53,207 bases of DNA, taken from contig JAOZGP010000036.1 in assembly GCA_027491735.1 (NCBI GenBank), positions 1 to 53,207 on the forward strand, read 5' to 3'. Under the pieces are notes generated by a model, which had not been told where the DNA came from, made no database searches, and saw nothing but the letters and a program-made list of their open reading frames with translations. Below are positions 1-7,957 of the stretch, piece after piece. Made by a program: the position numbers and the translations under genes. This DNA comes from Thermoproteota archaeon. Lineage in GTDB: Archaea > Korarchaeota > Korarchaeia > Korarchaeales > Korarchaeaceae. Each line of letters starts with the position of its first letter. The first letter of the stretch is position 1.

Positions 1-123
1 AAGCACTAACCCCGCCAGACACCGCGTCGACTCCACAACAAGGACGACCTGCTCAATCCTTGAGAGTTGGAGGCAGAGCTGCCTGAACGGAAGATCTTCA
101 CCCACAAACCTCCTGAAACTCAC
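1..123 (-). CDS. Partial unknown protein cut by the left edge
   Basis: A reading frame with no stop runs from a GTG whose last two bases overlap the TGA stop of the topoisomerase VI A gene (GTGA overlap) to the window edge. It encodes 41 residues beginning MSFRRFVGEDLPF. The overlap and shared strand suggest translational coupling at the end of the topoisomerase VI operon. The visible part is rich in hydrophobic and arginine residues, and I do not recognise the family. It could be a chance open frame, because only 123 bases are seen. Confidence 0.45.
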   Translation of the reverse strand, partial: MSFRRFVGEDLPFRQLCLQLSRIEQVVLVVESTRCLAGLVL

Positions 124-1244
124 GACGAATGGATCCCTATCCCTAAATGCTCGTCTAGTTTAATTCTCAAGTATTCAACATAAAGCTCTCTGAGCTCCTT
201 GGCTGAGGGGCTCATGGCCTTAAATATCTCCAACTCTGCCTTGAGTTTATTCTTCAGGAACCATTCATTCTCTCTCTGCCATATCTCTCCCTGCAGATTC
301 GGTAGAAACCTGTTGTCCTCAGCGGCCTTATAATCCATTGGAGTGAGAGGTTCTAGAGCGAATCTGTAATCCTTGAAGAACCCTACATCCACATCCTCGG
401 TCATTATCCCTATAAATTTGGCATCAGGAACCGCTAAACCGTCTATGTGCGCGGAGTTTATGCTGTTATAAATTACTGTGGCTGCTATCCTGAGAGACCA
501 TGGAGAGAGGTCCGTGAGAATAGCTATAGGCACTCCTTCATCAGAGAGCATCCTCAGAAACCTCCTCATGCTCCTGGATGCCTGCCCCTGTAATATGGCT
601 ATTCCTATCCTCTCGTCCTCCGGTATGTTGAGCTCTATCATGTTCTTTGCGGGCCCAACCTTCTCCACAGCTATCACGGCCTTAACACCGATCCTTTTGA
701 ACTCTATGTTCTCCGGCCTCGGTGGAACGGAATATCCCATTTCACCGACCTGATCTGCTCTAATTCTCCTCCCTGATCTGTCCACGAGTTCTATGTCTCC
801 ATAAATCCATCCTCTAGGGTCACTAGTTATGGAAAAAGCTTCCCTAGGCATGCTAAGTATGAGCTCCATTAGGACTATTCGAGCATCAGTCTCTCTCTGT
901 TCCCTCGGGAAGAGAGTTCCTTTGAACTTCTCTATCTTATGCATGTAGTAGAAATCCCTTTTTGTCATGGTGAGTCCATTTTCGAGGTGGTCCAGCGAGC
1001 GGCTGAATCCATAGAGAACACCGGCCAGGGTTCTAAGGCTCTTAACTCTGTCACCGATGATCTTGCTGAAGTTTTGAGGATTGAATATATAGCCCCTCTC
1101 CTCCAGAAACCTTATGTTTGTCTTGCTATTGGGAGGATAGAGAATCTTGGGAAAGTCCCCCTTCTCTATGTCCTCCCCAACCTTCTTGGCCAGTTCAACT
1201 ATCCTTTTCTTCACTTCCTCCTTCATCAACATCGACATCACCAC
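120..1244 (-). CDS. top6A: DNA topoisomerase VI subunit A (Spo11-like)
   Basis: This is the catalytic DNA-cleaving subunit of type IIB topoisomerase, which relaxes and decatenates DNA as an A2B2 tetramer with the neighbouring B subunit. The 5Y-CAP active-site region reads TKRDFYYMHK (about residues 94-103) and contains the candidate catalytic tyrosine. The Toprim fold begins at IAVEKVG, with the metal-binding Glu near 194. The second Toprim acidic motif, normally D-x-D followed by P-(Y/W), reads TDLSPWS (244-250), so the second Asp is replaced by Ser. The usual GKGYPD segment is also altered, to GQASRS. The length of 374 is normal. Translation may start at GTG 1244 or at ATG 1226; either overlaps the end of subunit B, so the genes are coupled. 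Confidence 0.93.
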   Translation of the reverse strand: MVMSMLMKEEVKKRIVELAKKVGEDIEKGDFPKILYPPNSKTNIRFLEERGYIFNPQNFSKIIGDRVKSLRTLAGVLYGFSRSLDHLENGLTMTKRDFYYMHKIEKFKGTLFPREQRETDARIVLMELILSMPREAFSITSDPRGWIYGDIELVDRSGRRIRADQVGEMGYSVPPRPENIEFKRIGVKAVIAVEKVGPAKNMIELNIPEDERIGIAILQGQASRSMRRFLRMLSDEGVPIAILTDLSPWSLRIAATVIYNSINSAHIDGLAVPDAKFIGIMTEDVDVGFFKDYRFALEPLTPMDYKAAEDNRFLPNLQGEIWQRENEWFLKNKLKAELEIFKAMSPSAKELRELYVEYLRIKLDEHLGIGIHSS

Positions 1245-2763
1245 TCATCACGTCCTTAAAAGCTCTTTCCAAAAGTATCTCCACAGAAGGGCGACTTCCA
1301 GTCAGCTCAGCTATGTTCTCTGCTATGATTTCGTAGAATTTCCTGAATAGAAAAGCTTTTTTGGCTATAAGGGCTCTTCTCCTCACCTTTGACAGATAAA
1401 GCTTCAGCTCTCTAGCACAGGCCCTGAATCCCGCCTCTACCTCATGAGCGACCTCTGGCACGTTTGCTATGAATTCCTTTCCGACGGTCTTAAACGGGAT
1501 CTTTGTGGAAGCTATGTGGAAGAACAGAGCGATAGGTTCCTCTTCCAAGGATTTTATTCCATACAGAGACCAGTTTATGTTCTTGACGACGTGATAAGAC
1601 ACATCACTTGCAGCATCATACAGGAGGGGTATCCTGTTTGCGAATCGATATAATTGAATTTCTCCTGTAGGTCTTATCCTCCCTCCATAAGCTATGGCCG
1701 TCTCAACTATGAAGGGATGTCCACCGTACACGGAAGGGGGTCGTTGGACAGCCCTGACGAAATCAGGTTGAAGCTCCTTTTTTATACCTTCCTCAAAGAG
1801 TCGCTCGCTTAGAGGAGATAGTACAGTGTAATCAGGAGCTATGAACCTGTCGTACGATCGGATGGCATAATATAGTGCCCTTATCTCCTCATCACCTAGC
1901 TTTCTCGGGTTGAGATTCTCCGGCAGCCTAGCTAACTTCAAGACCTCAGCAGCAGTCTTATCACCGACTCTCTGAAAGTTCGTCTTCAAAAATCCTTTCA
2001 GAGTATTTGCTCTGCTTCTTTGGAGTAATCTATGCAATAATTCGAGGTCAACTCCCTTTGGGTGGTAGAGTGCTTCCTTAGGCCTCGGGGGCATTTCATC
2101 AGTGGACCTAGGGAAGAAGTACAGGACGCCATCCGGATCCAGAAATATTATGTCGGCATACGGTGTTACTATAGCCGTCTGCCTGAGGTAGTCAACTATT
2201 TTCCTCCGGGCTTTTCCGTAGTCTCCCTCGAAGTAGCTTTCAACTACAGTAAATGGATTGTTCGCAGTTCCGAGGTTCTTCTTCTCTAAAACCACCGGCT
2301 CGTTCTTCTTTATATCTATCTTCATCATTACTTCAGTTATTGTAGATCTAGCTCGAGCGGATATCACTCTAAATGGTCTGTGAGTGGTTATTTGTCCGTA
2401 AAGAAGGGCCATTGTCCCCCCTAAACCGAAGGTCCCCCTGCTCTGTATTAGCCTGTACTTGGAACTGACAAATACTCTACCGAAGGCCTTCGGGATCTCC
2501 TCTGACCCTAGACCGACTCCGTTGTCTCTAACAATTATTCGATAGAGATTCCCTCCCGTCTTTCGGTCTCTGAGAAAGCTCAAAGATATCATTATCTTTG
2601 GGGGGACGTTCCTCTCTTCAGCAGCGTCCAGAGAGTTCTCCACCAACTCCCTTATAACCGTGTAGGTAGCCCTCACGGGATTGTCGAAACCAGCGAGAGA
2701 TCTGTTCCTGTAAAAGAAGTCCGCAGCACTTATCTCACTCAGCTTCGGTTCCAAAACGGACAT
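1195..2763 (-). CDS. top6B: DNA topoisomerase VI subunit B (GHKL ATPase)
   Basis: This is the ATP-binding subunit of topoisomerase VI; dimerisation of its GHKL domains closes the strand-passage gate. The Bergerat-fold motifs are in order: N-box ELVENSLDAAEE (39-50), DNGVGLG (80-86) and the GTFGLGG lid glycines (110-116). A transducer domain follows, and the tail is charged (VDEGGSEEKDS). The length of 522 is typical. The start ATG is directly preceded by a purine-rich GGTGGGAGG. The gene lies 24 bases after the KH-domain gene and overlaps the start of top6A, so all are likely one transcript. Confidence 0.96.
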   Translation of the reverse strand: MSVLEPKLSEISAADFFYRNRSLAGFDNPVRATYTVIRELVENSLDAAEERNVPPKIMISLSFLRDRKTGGNLYRIIVRDNGVGLGSEEIPKAFGRVFVSSKYRLIQSRGTFGLGGTMALLYGQITTHRPFRVISARARSTITEVMMKIDIKKNEPVVLEKKNLGTANNPFTVVESYFEGDYGKARRKIVDYLRQTAIVTPYADIIFLDPDGVLYFFPRSTDEMPPRPKEALYHPKGVDLELLHRLLQRSRANTLKGFLKTNFQRVGDKTAAEVLKLARLPENLNPRKLGDEEIRALYYAIRSYDRFIAPDYTVLSPLSERLFEEGIKKELQPDFVRAVQRPPSVYGGHPFIVETAIAYGGRIRPTGEIQLYRFANRIPLLYDAASDVSYHVVKNINWSLYGIKSLEEEPIALFFHIASTKIPFKTVGKEFIANVPEVAHEVEAGFRACARELKLYLSKVRRRALIAKKAFLFRKFYEIIAENIAELTGSRPSVEILLERAFKDVMSGDVDVDEGGSEEKDS

Positions 2764-2787
2764 CCTCCCACCTTCTCATCTGAGTAG

Positions 2788-3387
2788 TCAGTTAAATCTC
2801 TCCTCTCTAATCTCTTTATCTCGGCTTTCAGTCATTTTTTCCATGACTTCTATGGATTTCATCACTGAGAGCGCCTTTTCCATCTTTTTATATGCTGCTG
2901 AGTGACGAGCGCCTGTTATCAACGCCTCCACTGCTTCCTTAGCTGGAAGGACTCCATAGTGCTTTCCTATTATCGATACTGTATGTCCGTAGACCGAGAT
3001 GTTAGTACCTGTTCTCTCCTCTATATATCTCTTCGCCTTTCCTCTTTCTCCTATAACTCGTCCCCGTACTCTGATGAGCTGGTTCTTCCTACCTCCAACG
3101 TACTTTCTTAGATCCAAAACTTCCAAGACGTACTCATCATCAAAGAGCTTCTTAGCTATTTCAGGATTAAACCCCCTTCCTATGGCCCTGACCACTTGAA
3201 GCAGTTTCTGAGGCATGAGCGGGTCTCTTGGTTCATCATTAAATCTTACAGTAACCTCTCCTGTACCGCTGTCGATCTCTATCTTGGCTCCAGAGATTTC
3301 CTCAAGTTCTCGCCTGGTTCTGCCCCCCTTTCCTATCAGTGCACCTACTCTATCCTTGGGTATCTTCACCGTCAGCTCTCTCAACGT
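2788..3387 (-). CDS. KH-domain RNA-binding protein (archaeal Pno1/Dim2-like)
   Basis: It has two KH domains. The first carries GALIGKGG (GKGG near residues 19-22) and the second VIGERGKAKRYIEE, a divergent GxxG of the kind seen in Pno1/Dim2 (Krr1-related) proteins, which bind the 3' end of small-subunit rRNA during maturation. The neighbours RIO1 and aIF1A are the usual archaeal partners and support a ribosome-assembly role. I prefer the TTG start at 3387, because the GGTGATC just upstream matches the anti-Shine-Dalgarno sequence at the 3' end of the 16S gene in this window. A GTG at 3393 lies inside that motif. The start overlaps the RIO1 end. Confidence 0.9.
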   Translation of the reverse strand, partial: TLRELTVKIPKDRVGALIGKGGRTRRELEEISGAKIEIDSGTGEVTVRFNDEPRDPLMPQKLLQVVRAIGRGFNPEIAKKLFDDEYVLEVLDLRKYVGGRKNQLIRVRGRVIGERGKAKRYIEERTGTNISVYGHTVSIIGKHYGVLPAKEAVEALITGARHSAAYKKMEKALSVMKSIEVMEKMTESRDKEIREERFN

Positions 3388-4162
3388 GATCACCTTCTAA
3401 TATTCCATTAAGAACGAGATCTGGATCCAGACCGATGCCCCACCTCTTCCTGAAGAACCTGATTATAGTCGTGATGTCCCTCCTTAAATACTCTAGTGCT
3501 CTCGGATGAGCTGTCGTAACCGCCTGTGATACATCTATGATCCACGGCTTTGACCTCCAAAGGAGCACGTTGTACTCGCTGAGGTCTGAATGAACAAGCT
3601 CCGCTGACCTGTACCCTCGAGTGACATTGTCCAATATATCACGCAGGATGATCTCGGGGTCTATCCCCGGATCTCTCACTTCCTTAAGCTTGGGCGCAGG
3701 AAATCCCTCGTCCCCCACAAATTCCATGACCAGTATGTTTCCCGACCTGGCGTAGGGCTCAGGGACCCTTACTCCTGATTTTTTAAATCTCTGTAAATTT
3801 CTGAACTCCTTCTCAACCCAGAGATCCAAAAGCTTGCTCCTGCTCCTGAACCCGAACCTGAAATCTCCTGATATGTAGTCCAGATGTTTTCTAAAACTTG
3901 ACACAGATTTGTATATTTTTATAGCTACAGGTCCTCTATCTCCAACTCCGGAAAGGATCACGGCCTCCTTTCCCATGGACACAATCCACGTGAAGTCCTT
4001 TAGGATCCCTCTGTTAAACAGCTTGAGGAGGTTCCGAACAGTCCTGAAGTCGAAAACATATTGTTTTATTTTAAAAAAATCCCTGTCTTTAAATCGCTTT
4101 TTTTCCTTATCCATCAGAGAGTCCACGATCTCCTCCAGATCTTCCTTTCCCATCGTCCTCAT
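3350..4162 (-). CDS. rio1: RIO1-type serine/threonine protein kinase
   Basis: This atypical kinase/ATPase acts in late maturation of the small ribosomal subunit. Motifs seen include a P-loop-like SMGKEAVI (family STGKEA), catalytic loop HSDLSEYN (about 191-198) and metal-binding IDVSQAV (about 209-215). The IDxSQ form is characteristic of RIO kinases. The frame is open to 4219, but ATG 4162 overlaps the TGA of the aIF1A gene (ATGA), the typical coupled start, giving 270 residues. The order aIF1A-RIO1-KH is a well-known archaeal cluster, so function and context agree. Confidence 0.94.
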   Translation of the reverse strand: MRTMGKEDLEEIVDSLMDKEKKRFKDRDFFKIKQYVFDFRTVRNLLKLFNRGILKDFTWIVSMGKEAVILSGVGDRGPVAIKIYKSVSSFRKHLDYISGDFRFGFRSRSKLLDLWVEKEFRNLQRFKKSGVRVPEPYARSGNILVMEFVGDEGFPAPKLKEVRDPGIDPEIILRDILDNVTRGYRSAELVHSDLSEYNVLLWRSKPWIIDVSQAVTTAHPRALEYLRRDITTIIRFFRKRWGIGLDPDLVLNGILEGDHVERADGEDTQG

Positions 4163-4509
4163 CCTAGATCCTCCATAGTCGCCCAGGATTTGTCTAGATA
4201 TCCTCTCTCGATGAGCCACTGAACTTGAGCTCTGTTATACTTAACAACGATATCTCCCCTATCCCTCTTGAATGGCCAAATCGAAACCAGGACGATATCT
4301 CCATTCTTAAGCCAAGATCTTCTTCCTCTGAGCTTGCCTCTCACTCTACAAACCCTTATCACTCCGTCGGAACACTCAACCCTGAAATGTCCCTTGCCTA
4401 AAGGCTCCAAAATTCTACCGAAAACCTCCAAATCCTCTTCTACTGGAAGAAGATCGTTCATTTCTTCGTCGAGAGATGACTCAGGGGCTTTTTTCTTTCC
4501 CTTTGGCAA
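4159..4509 (-). CDS. eif1A: Translation initiation factor aIF1A
   Basis: This OB-fold factor occupies the ribosomal A site during start selection. Its 116 residues comprise a basic N-terminus (MPKGKKK), an acidic stretch, and the S1-like OB core with VECSDGVIRVCRVRGKLRGRR and NGDIVLVSIWPF, followed by the family's RGDIVVKY segment. The length is normal. It lies 13 bases after aIF2-beta and overlaps RIO1 by four bases, forming a translation/ribosome-assembly operon on the minus strand. Confidence 0.96.
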   Translation of the reverse strand: MPKGKKKAPESSLDEEMNDLLPVEEDLEVFGRILEPLGKGHFRVECSDGVIRVCRVRGKLRGRRSWLKNGDIVLVSIWPFKRDRGDIVVKYNRAQVQWLIERGYLDKSWATMEDLG

Positions 4510-4522
4510 GATACGACCTCCC

Positions 4523-4948
4523 TTAGATCTTCTTTATGGGGGACTCAGCCCCGCAGGCCAGACACTTCAGGACCCAAATGCGGCCCCTCTTCTCTATCTT
4601 GGTATCTGGCCTTTTACAGATCGGACATATGACATATAAATTTATGAATTTCTCTATCCTCGACCTCACAAGGGACGGCTTGACGAGCGTTGTAAATATG
4701 AGCTTTGAACCATCTGAAGTGAGAGTATATGGGCTTCCAACCTCCTTGGACAGAAATCTAGCTAAATCCTTTGGATCTCTATTTAAAATGGAAACAAGCT
4801 CCTTGAAGCTGACTATATGCGTCTGTCTCCCCTCCACCCTTATGATAGGCTCCGGTGGATGAAATCTCTCACCTGAAAGCCTGACAACATCCTTTAGCTG
4901 CTTATATGCGTTATCTAGCATAGCTAAATATTCTTCCTTGGTGCTCAA
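4523..4948 (-). CDS. eif2B: Translation initiation factor aIF2 subunit beta
   Basis: This is the beta subunit of aIF2, which brings initiator tRNA to the small subunit. Its 141 residues show the family core (ERFHPPEP, KFINLYVICPIC) and a C-terminal zinc ribbon with cysteines near 108, 111, 129 and 132. The start is TTG at 4948. Its ribosome binding site GGGAGG lies inside the 3' arm of a perfect 11-bp inverted repeat immediately upstream, so translation may be gated by RNA folding (see the separate entry). The alpha and gamma subunits are not in the window. Confidence 0.95.
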   Translation of the reverse strand: MSTKEEYLAMLDNAYKQLKDVVRLSGERFHPPEPIIRVEGRQTHIVSFKELVSILNRDPKDLARFLSKEVGSPYTLTSDGSKLIFTTLVKPSLVRSRIEKFINLYVICPICKRPDTKIEKRGRIWVLKCLACGAESPIKKI

Positions 4949-4951
4949 GGC

Positions 4952-4978
4952 GTTATCCTCCCTAAAAGGGAGGATAAC
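4952..4978 (-). promoter_or_regulatory. Perfect hairpin covering the aIF2-beta ribosome binding site
   Basis: On the minus strand, GTTATCCTCCC and GGGAGGATAAC form a perfect 11-bp stem around the loop TTTTA, ending four bases before the TTG start of aIF2-beta. The Shine-Dalgarno GGGAGG is the 3' arm and would be paired. This could be a translational switch (temperature, autoregulation) or an operator for a dimeric protein. A terminator for the OB-fold gene just upstream is possible but less likely, as archaeal terminators are mainly T-tracts. Confidence 0.6.
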
Positions 4979-4985
4979 TCCAAGG

Positions 4986-5477
4986 TTAATAAGTTTTATT
5001 TTTGTTCAACCTCTTCCCTTCCGAATTCCTTCCCTGGCCTATCATCATGGGAATTCTGCGGAGATCCAGAATTAGGAGCTCTAGAGATCTCAAAATTATT
5101 ACGTTTGGGTCCTTTATCCTTACGACAGTTATCGGCTGCAGATAAATCTCCTCTCTCCAAGAACGTGGCCTTCCTATGACGTCCAAGATTGCTCCTATAT
5201 GATAAACATCACCAGACTCCTTGTCCAGCAGCAGAGGTACTCCCTCACCAAAAGCACGGACGTCCACAGTTCCGGTACCATCAAATAAGCTAACTCTAGC
5301 AAAGTTCCTGTCCTGTGAGAGATAAGAGGAGACAACCACCCCCATGATTCGTAATCTCGTCGTGCTACACCATGGGAGTCTGAAGAACCTCATGTGGTCC
5401 AGCTCCAACGACTCGAAGTCTCCCTTCAGTATGTCGGATATTCGCACTATCTCTGCTGGGATGTACCTCAACGACAC
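4986..5477 (-). CDS. OB-fold nucleic-acid-binding protein
   Basis: This 163-residue protein has a central OB-type core: RLRIMGVVVSSYLSQ, then FARVSLFDGTGTVDVRAFGE, then VYHIGAILDVIGRPRSWREE, which matches the tRNA_anti/RPA-like OB pattern. The basic C-terminus (EGKRLNKNKTY) may contact nucleic acid. It is encoded 38 bases upstream of aIF2-beta on the same strand. It could be a single-strand DNA-binding RPA-type accessory protein or an RNA-binding factor; the sequence does not decide. Confidence 0.75.
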   Translation of the reverse strand: MSLRYIPAEIVRISDILKGDFESLELDHMRFFRLPWCSTTRLRIMGVVVSSYLSQDRNFARVSLFDGTGTVDVRAFGEGVPLLLDKESGDVYHIGAILDVIGRPRSWREEIYLQPITVVRIKDPNVIILRSLELLILDLRRIPMMIGQGRNSEGKRLNKNKTY

Positions 5478-5497
5478 GAGGACCTATGAGAGGAATC

Positions 5498-5507
5498 TTT
5501 ATTAATA
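5498..5507 (+). promoter_or_regulatory. TATA box for tRNA-Ile(UAU)
   Basis: TTTATTAATA lies about 20-29 bases before the first base of the tRNA, the expected archaeal TATA-to-start distance, so transcription should begin at or very near the mature 5' end. Confidence 0.6.
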
Positions 5508-5526
5508 CTCTTTCCCTCACTGGAGG

Positions 5527-5633
5527 GGGCCCGTGGCTCAGCCTGGATAGAGCGCCCGCCTTATATGGCGCCTCCCGTTACATAAAGCCAGAGGAAAAGC
5601 GGGAGGTCCGGGGTTCGAAGCCCCGCGGGCCCA
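5527..5633 (+). tRNA. tRNA-Ile(UAU) with a 32-nt intron
   Basis: The acceptor arms GGGCCCG/CGGGCCC, D-arm GCTC/GAGC and T-arm CGGGG/CCCCG are complete, and the body is nearly identical to tRNA-Ile(GAU) at 47773-47847. The anticodon stem CCCGC (5555-5559) pairs with GCGGG (5599-5603). The mature loop is CTTATAA, giving anticodon UAU (5562-5564). The intron between positions 37 and 38 is 5566-5597. Most archaea read AUA with an agmatidine-modified CAU tRNA; a true UAU tRNA has been noted in Nanoarchaeum and Korarchaeum. Confidence 0.93.
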
Positions 5634-5656
5634 CTCTTCTTTAAGGGGGAAGCCCT

Positions 5657-6694
5657 GTGAGACTGTGGATAGATGTAGTCAACTCACCACATGTTCGTCT
5701 CTTCAGGAGGCTTATCAGGAAACATAGAAGCGAAATAAGCTATCTATTCGTGACCTACAGAAGCTACGAGTCTCTTGAAAAGCTATCCAGAGATATGCTC
5801 TCGAGCATTACAGATGACTTGATCCCGGTCGGAGTCAGGGAGATCAATAAGAAAAAGAAGCTAGAGAGCTTTCTGGCTAGGGTAAAAGGACTGATAAGGA
5901 TCGCTTCCGGGAGGCATATCGATGTAGCTCTATCCAAAGCATCTCCCGATCTTGCTAGAACGGCATTTGGTCTAGGAACTCCAGTAGTAACAGTAAACGA
6001 TAATGAGCACAGTGTTCCGGTCATAAAGCTTACATTCCCCCTATCAAAGGCTGTTGTGGTTCCTAAGGTTTTCCCGGAGAACATAAAGGAGAGATTTTGT
6101 ACCGGAGCTGTGAAAGAGTTTCGATTTGACGGCCTGTGCGAGGTAGCTCACATAATGGACTTTCTGGAGGACTTTAAGGGAGTTCCCCATCCAGACGAGG
6201 ACTATCTGGTGGCTCGATCAGAACCCATCGGGGCATCCTATATGGGCAGGACAAGAGCGAGTAGGTTCGTCTATTTTCTGGAGGAGATAGTGGCTAAGAC
6301 AGGACTCAGGTTGTACTACTTTCCAAGACAGAACGATCCTTGGATTGCTCTCCTACGCAAGAAGTTCAAGGACCTCCGGATCCCAAGTGGTTCTGATGCT
6401 CTTCCCTTGCTTGCTGGTGCAAGAGCTTTCATCGGTGGTGGAGGGACAATGACTCGAGAGGCAGCGCTTTTGGGTACTCCAGCGATACATCTATACCCTG
6501 GTGACCGGTTAGCCGTTGATAAACTGCTGGAGGGTCAGGGGCTTGTAGTAGACCCTAAGAACGTAGATGAGGCGATGAAGTTTATGGAGATGAGAAACGA
6601 ACTGAGATCTAGAGCTAGAGAATTCTTATCTCGATGTCAAGATCCCACAGAGGTCATTTGGAGGGCTGTTGCCTGGACAGTAGAATCCTCCTGA
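5657..6694 (+). CDS. DUF354 family glycosyltransferase-like protein
   Basis: This 345-residue protein begins MRLWIDVVNSPHVRLF, the conserved N-terminus of DUF354, and has a GT-B-like C-terminal nucleotide-sugar site with IGGGGTMTREAALLGTPAIH (about 260-280), as in UDP-GlcNAc 2-epimerase and MurG-like folds. The GTG start follows a GGGGGA ribosome binding site. It probably acts on a surface or glycan precursor, consistent with the two GPT-family genes nearby. It converges on, and overlaps by about 40 bases, the small membrane protein gene. The substrate is unknown. Confidence 0.82.
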   Translation: MRLWIDVVNSPHVRLFRRLIRKHRSEISYLFVTYRSYESLEKLSRDMLSSITDDLIPVGVREINKKKKLESFLARVKGLIRIASGRHIDVALSKASPDLARTAFGLGTPVVTVNDNEHSVPVIKLTFPLSKAVVVPKVFPENIKERFCTGAVKEFRFDGLCEVAHIMDFLEDFKGVPHPDEDYLVARSEPIGASYMGRTRASRFVYFLEEIVAKTGLRLYYFPRQNDPWIALLRKKFKDLRIPSGSDALPLLAGARAFIGGGGTMTREAALLGTPAIHLYPGDRLAVDKLLEGQGLVVDPKNVDEAMKFMEMRNELRSRAREFLSRCQDPTEVIWRAVAWTVESS

Positions 6695-6911
6695 ACGCTG
6701 CTCTTGTTACGTAATACCATGCGACCAGCGAAAAGCCAAAGGCTATGAGGGATACAGCCACTCGGAGAGCTGCATACACCATCTCCAGGAGACCTCTTCC
6801 GTGAAAGCTTGTGTAGGGAAGGATCATGATCTTTATCAGGATCAAAGCCAGTAGAACAAGTCCCCATCCAGAAAAGACAAGGAAGATCCCTAGAGCGAGT
6901 CCTCTGTCCAT
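6654..6911 (-). CDS. Small two-helix membrane protein
   Basis: Its 85 residues form two strongly hydrophobic helices (about 5-32 and 44-68) around a short polar loop, with a basic C-terminus (RRILLSRQQPSK), predicting an inner-membrane protein with a cytoplasmic tail. It starts 19 bases after the GPT-family gene on the same strand and probably shares its transcript. The family is not recognised. It could be a subunit or chaperone for the transferase. Confidence 0.6.
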   Translation of the reverse strand: MDRGLALGIFLVFSGWGLVLLALILIKIMILPYTSFHGRGLLEMVYAALRVAVSLIAFGFSLVAWYYVTRAAFRRILLSRQQPSK

Positions 6912-6930
6912 ATGGACCGTCCACCCTTAC

Positions 6931-7917
6931 CTAGAGAAACGTGAGAAGTAGGGAGGCTATGCTCAGGATCCCTGAGATCAGGGTCAGCATCAGGAACTCC
7001 CTCACGATCTCGTACTCTCTTTTCGGCCTGTCAGATGTCAGGATAGCTATTATAGTCATAGGTGCCTCTTCATCAGGATTAGCTCTTATAAGATCCCCCT
7101 CCAACAGGGTAGGTCGTTTCTTCATCTCCCTCCTCTCTCTGAACCCTCCAGCGCTGTATATTATCATAAATCCTGTGATGAAGAACGGTAGCATTGAGAT
7201 CACCAGAAACATCTCCAAATTCGATGCTGCAGCAATGCCAGCTAAGAAGGCTCCCACGAACATCGAACCAACGTTACCGCCGAAAACCTTGGCTGGATAC
7301 TTGTTGTACCAATAATAGGGGAGAATAGAAGCAATAAACGCGGCCAAGACGGGGATCAGATGGTACTTCTTCGTCAAGATCAACCCAGGGACTAAACTGA
7401 GCGTCACAATAATGACGCTGGAAGGCATCATTCCGTTGAGGGCATCCGCCATGTTGGTGGCATTCATTATGACAGTGAAGAAGATCAGAATTAATGGCCA
7501 ATAGACGTAGTACATACGGGCGTGACCTACGAGTGGAAGGAGGGGACGAGGACTTAGACATCCCGAGATAATCAAGGGAAGCGCTGCCATAGGGGATATA
7601 AGTGGCTTCATTTTGCCTCCCAAATCCAAAACATCGTCGAGCAGACCTACTAATCCGCCCAGAGATGCGGTGGACATTAACGCTGAGAAGAGAATCGAAC
7701 TTTGAGGAAAAAGCACTACTAAGACACAGATAGATGATGTGAAAGCCATGAGGGGTCCTATCCCAACGCGTTCCGGAATCTCAGGTTTATCCTGTTTATG
7801 TACATCGATTCCAGTTATCCCAAGTTTTAAAAAGCGGTTTTTCAGTGTTCTAACGAGCAGAAAGGAGGTGATAAAAGCTAGAACTGTGGAAAACGCCGAT
7901 GCTACGAATAGAACCAC
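6931..7917 (-). CDS. GPT/MraY-family UDP-sugar:polyprenyl-phosphate transferase
   Basis: This is a polytopic membrane enzyme of the family that moves a sugar-1-phosphate from UDP-sugar to a lipid phosphate (eukaryotic Alg7, archaeal AglH). The aspartate pair LLDDVLDLGGKMK lies near 93-104. The Asn-rich catalytic loop reads NATNMADALNGM (152-163), followed by YPAKVFGGNVGSMFVGAFLAG. The loop is a little unusual (ADALNG rather than AGFNG). The GTG start has an AGGTGA site seven bases upstream. It likely starts N-glycan or glycolipid synthesis. It is divergent from a paralogue only 40 bases away. Confidence 0.88.
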   Translation of the reverse strand: MVLFVASAFSTVLAFITSFLLVRTLKNRFLKLGITGIDVHKQDKPEIPERVGIGPLMAFTSSICVLVVLFPQSSILFSALMSTASLGGLVGLLDDVLDLGGKMKPLISPMAALPLIISGCLSPRPLLPLVGHARMYYVYWPLILIFFTVIMNATNMADALNGMMPSSVIIVTLSLVPGLILTKKYHLIPVLAAFIASILPYYWYNKYPAKVFGGNVGSMFVGAFLAGIAAASNLEMFLVISMLPFFITGFMIIYSAGGFRERREMKKRPTLLEGDLIRANPDEEAPMTIIAILTSDRPKREYEIVREFLMLTLISGILSIASLLLTFL

Positions 7918-7957
7918 ATGAGTTCACCTTTTTAATATCACACTTGATCTGATAGAG

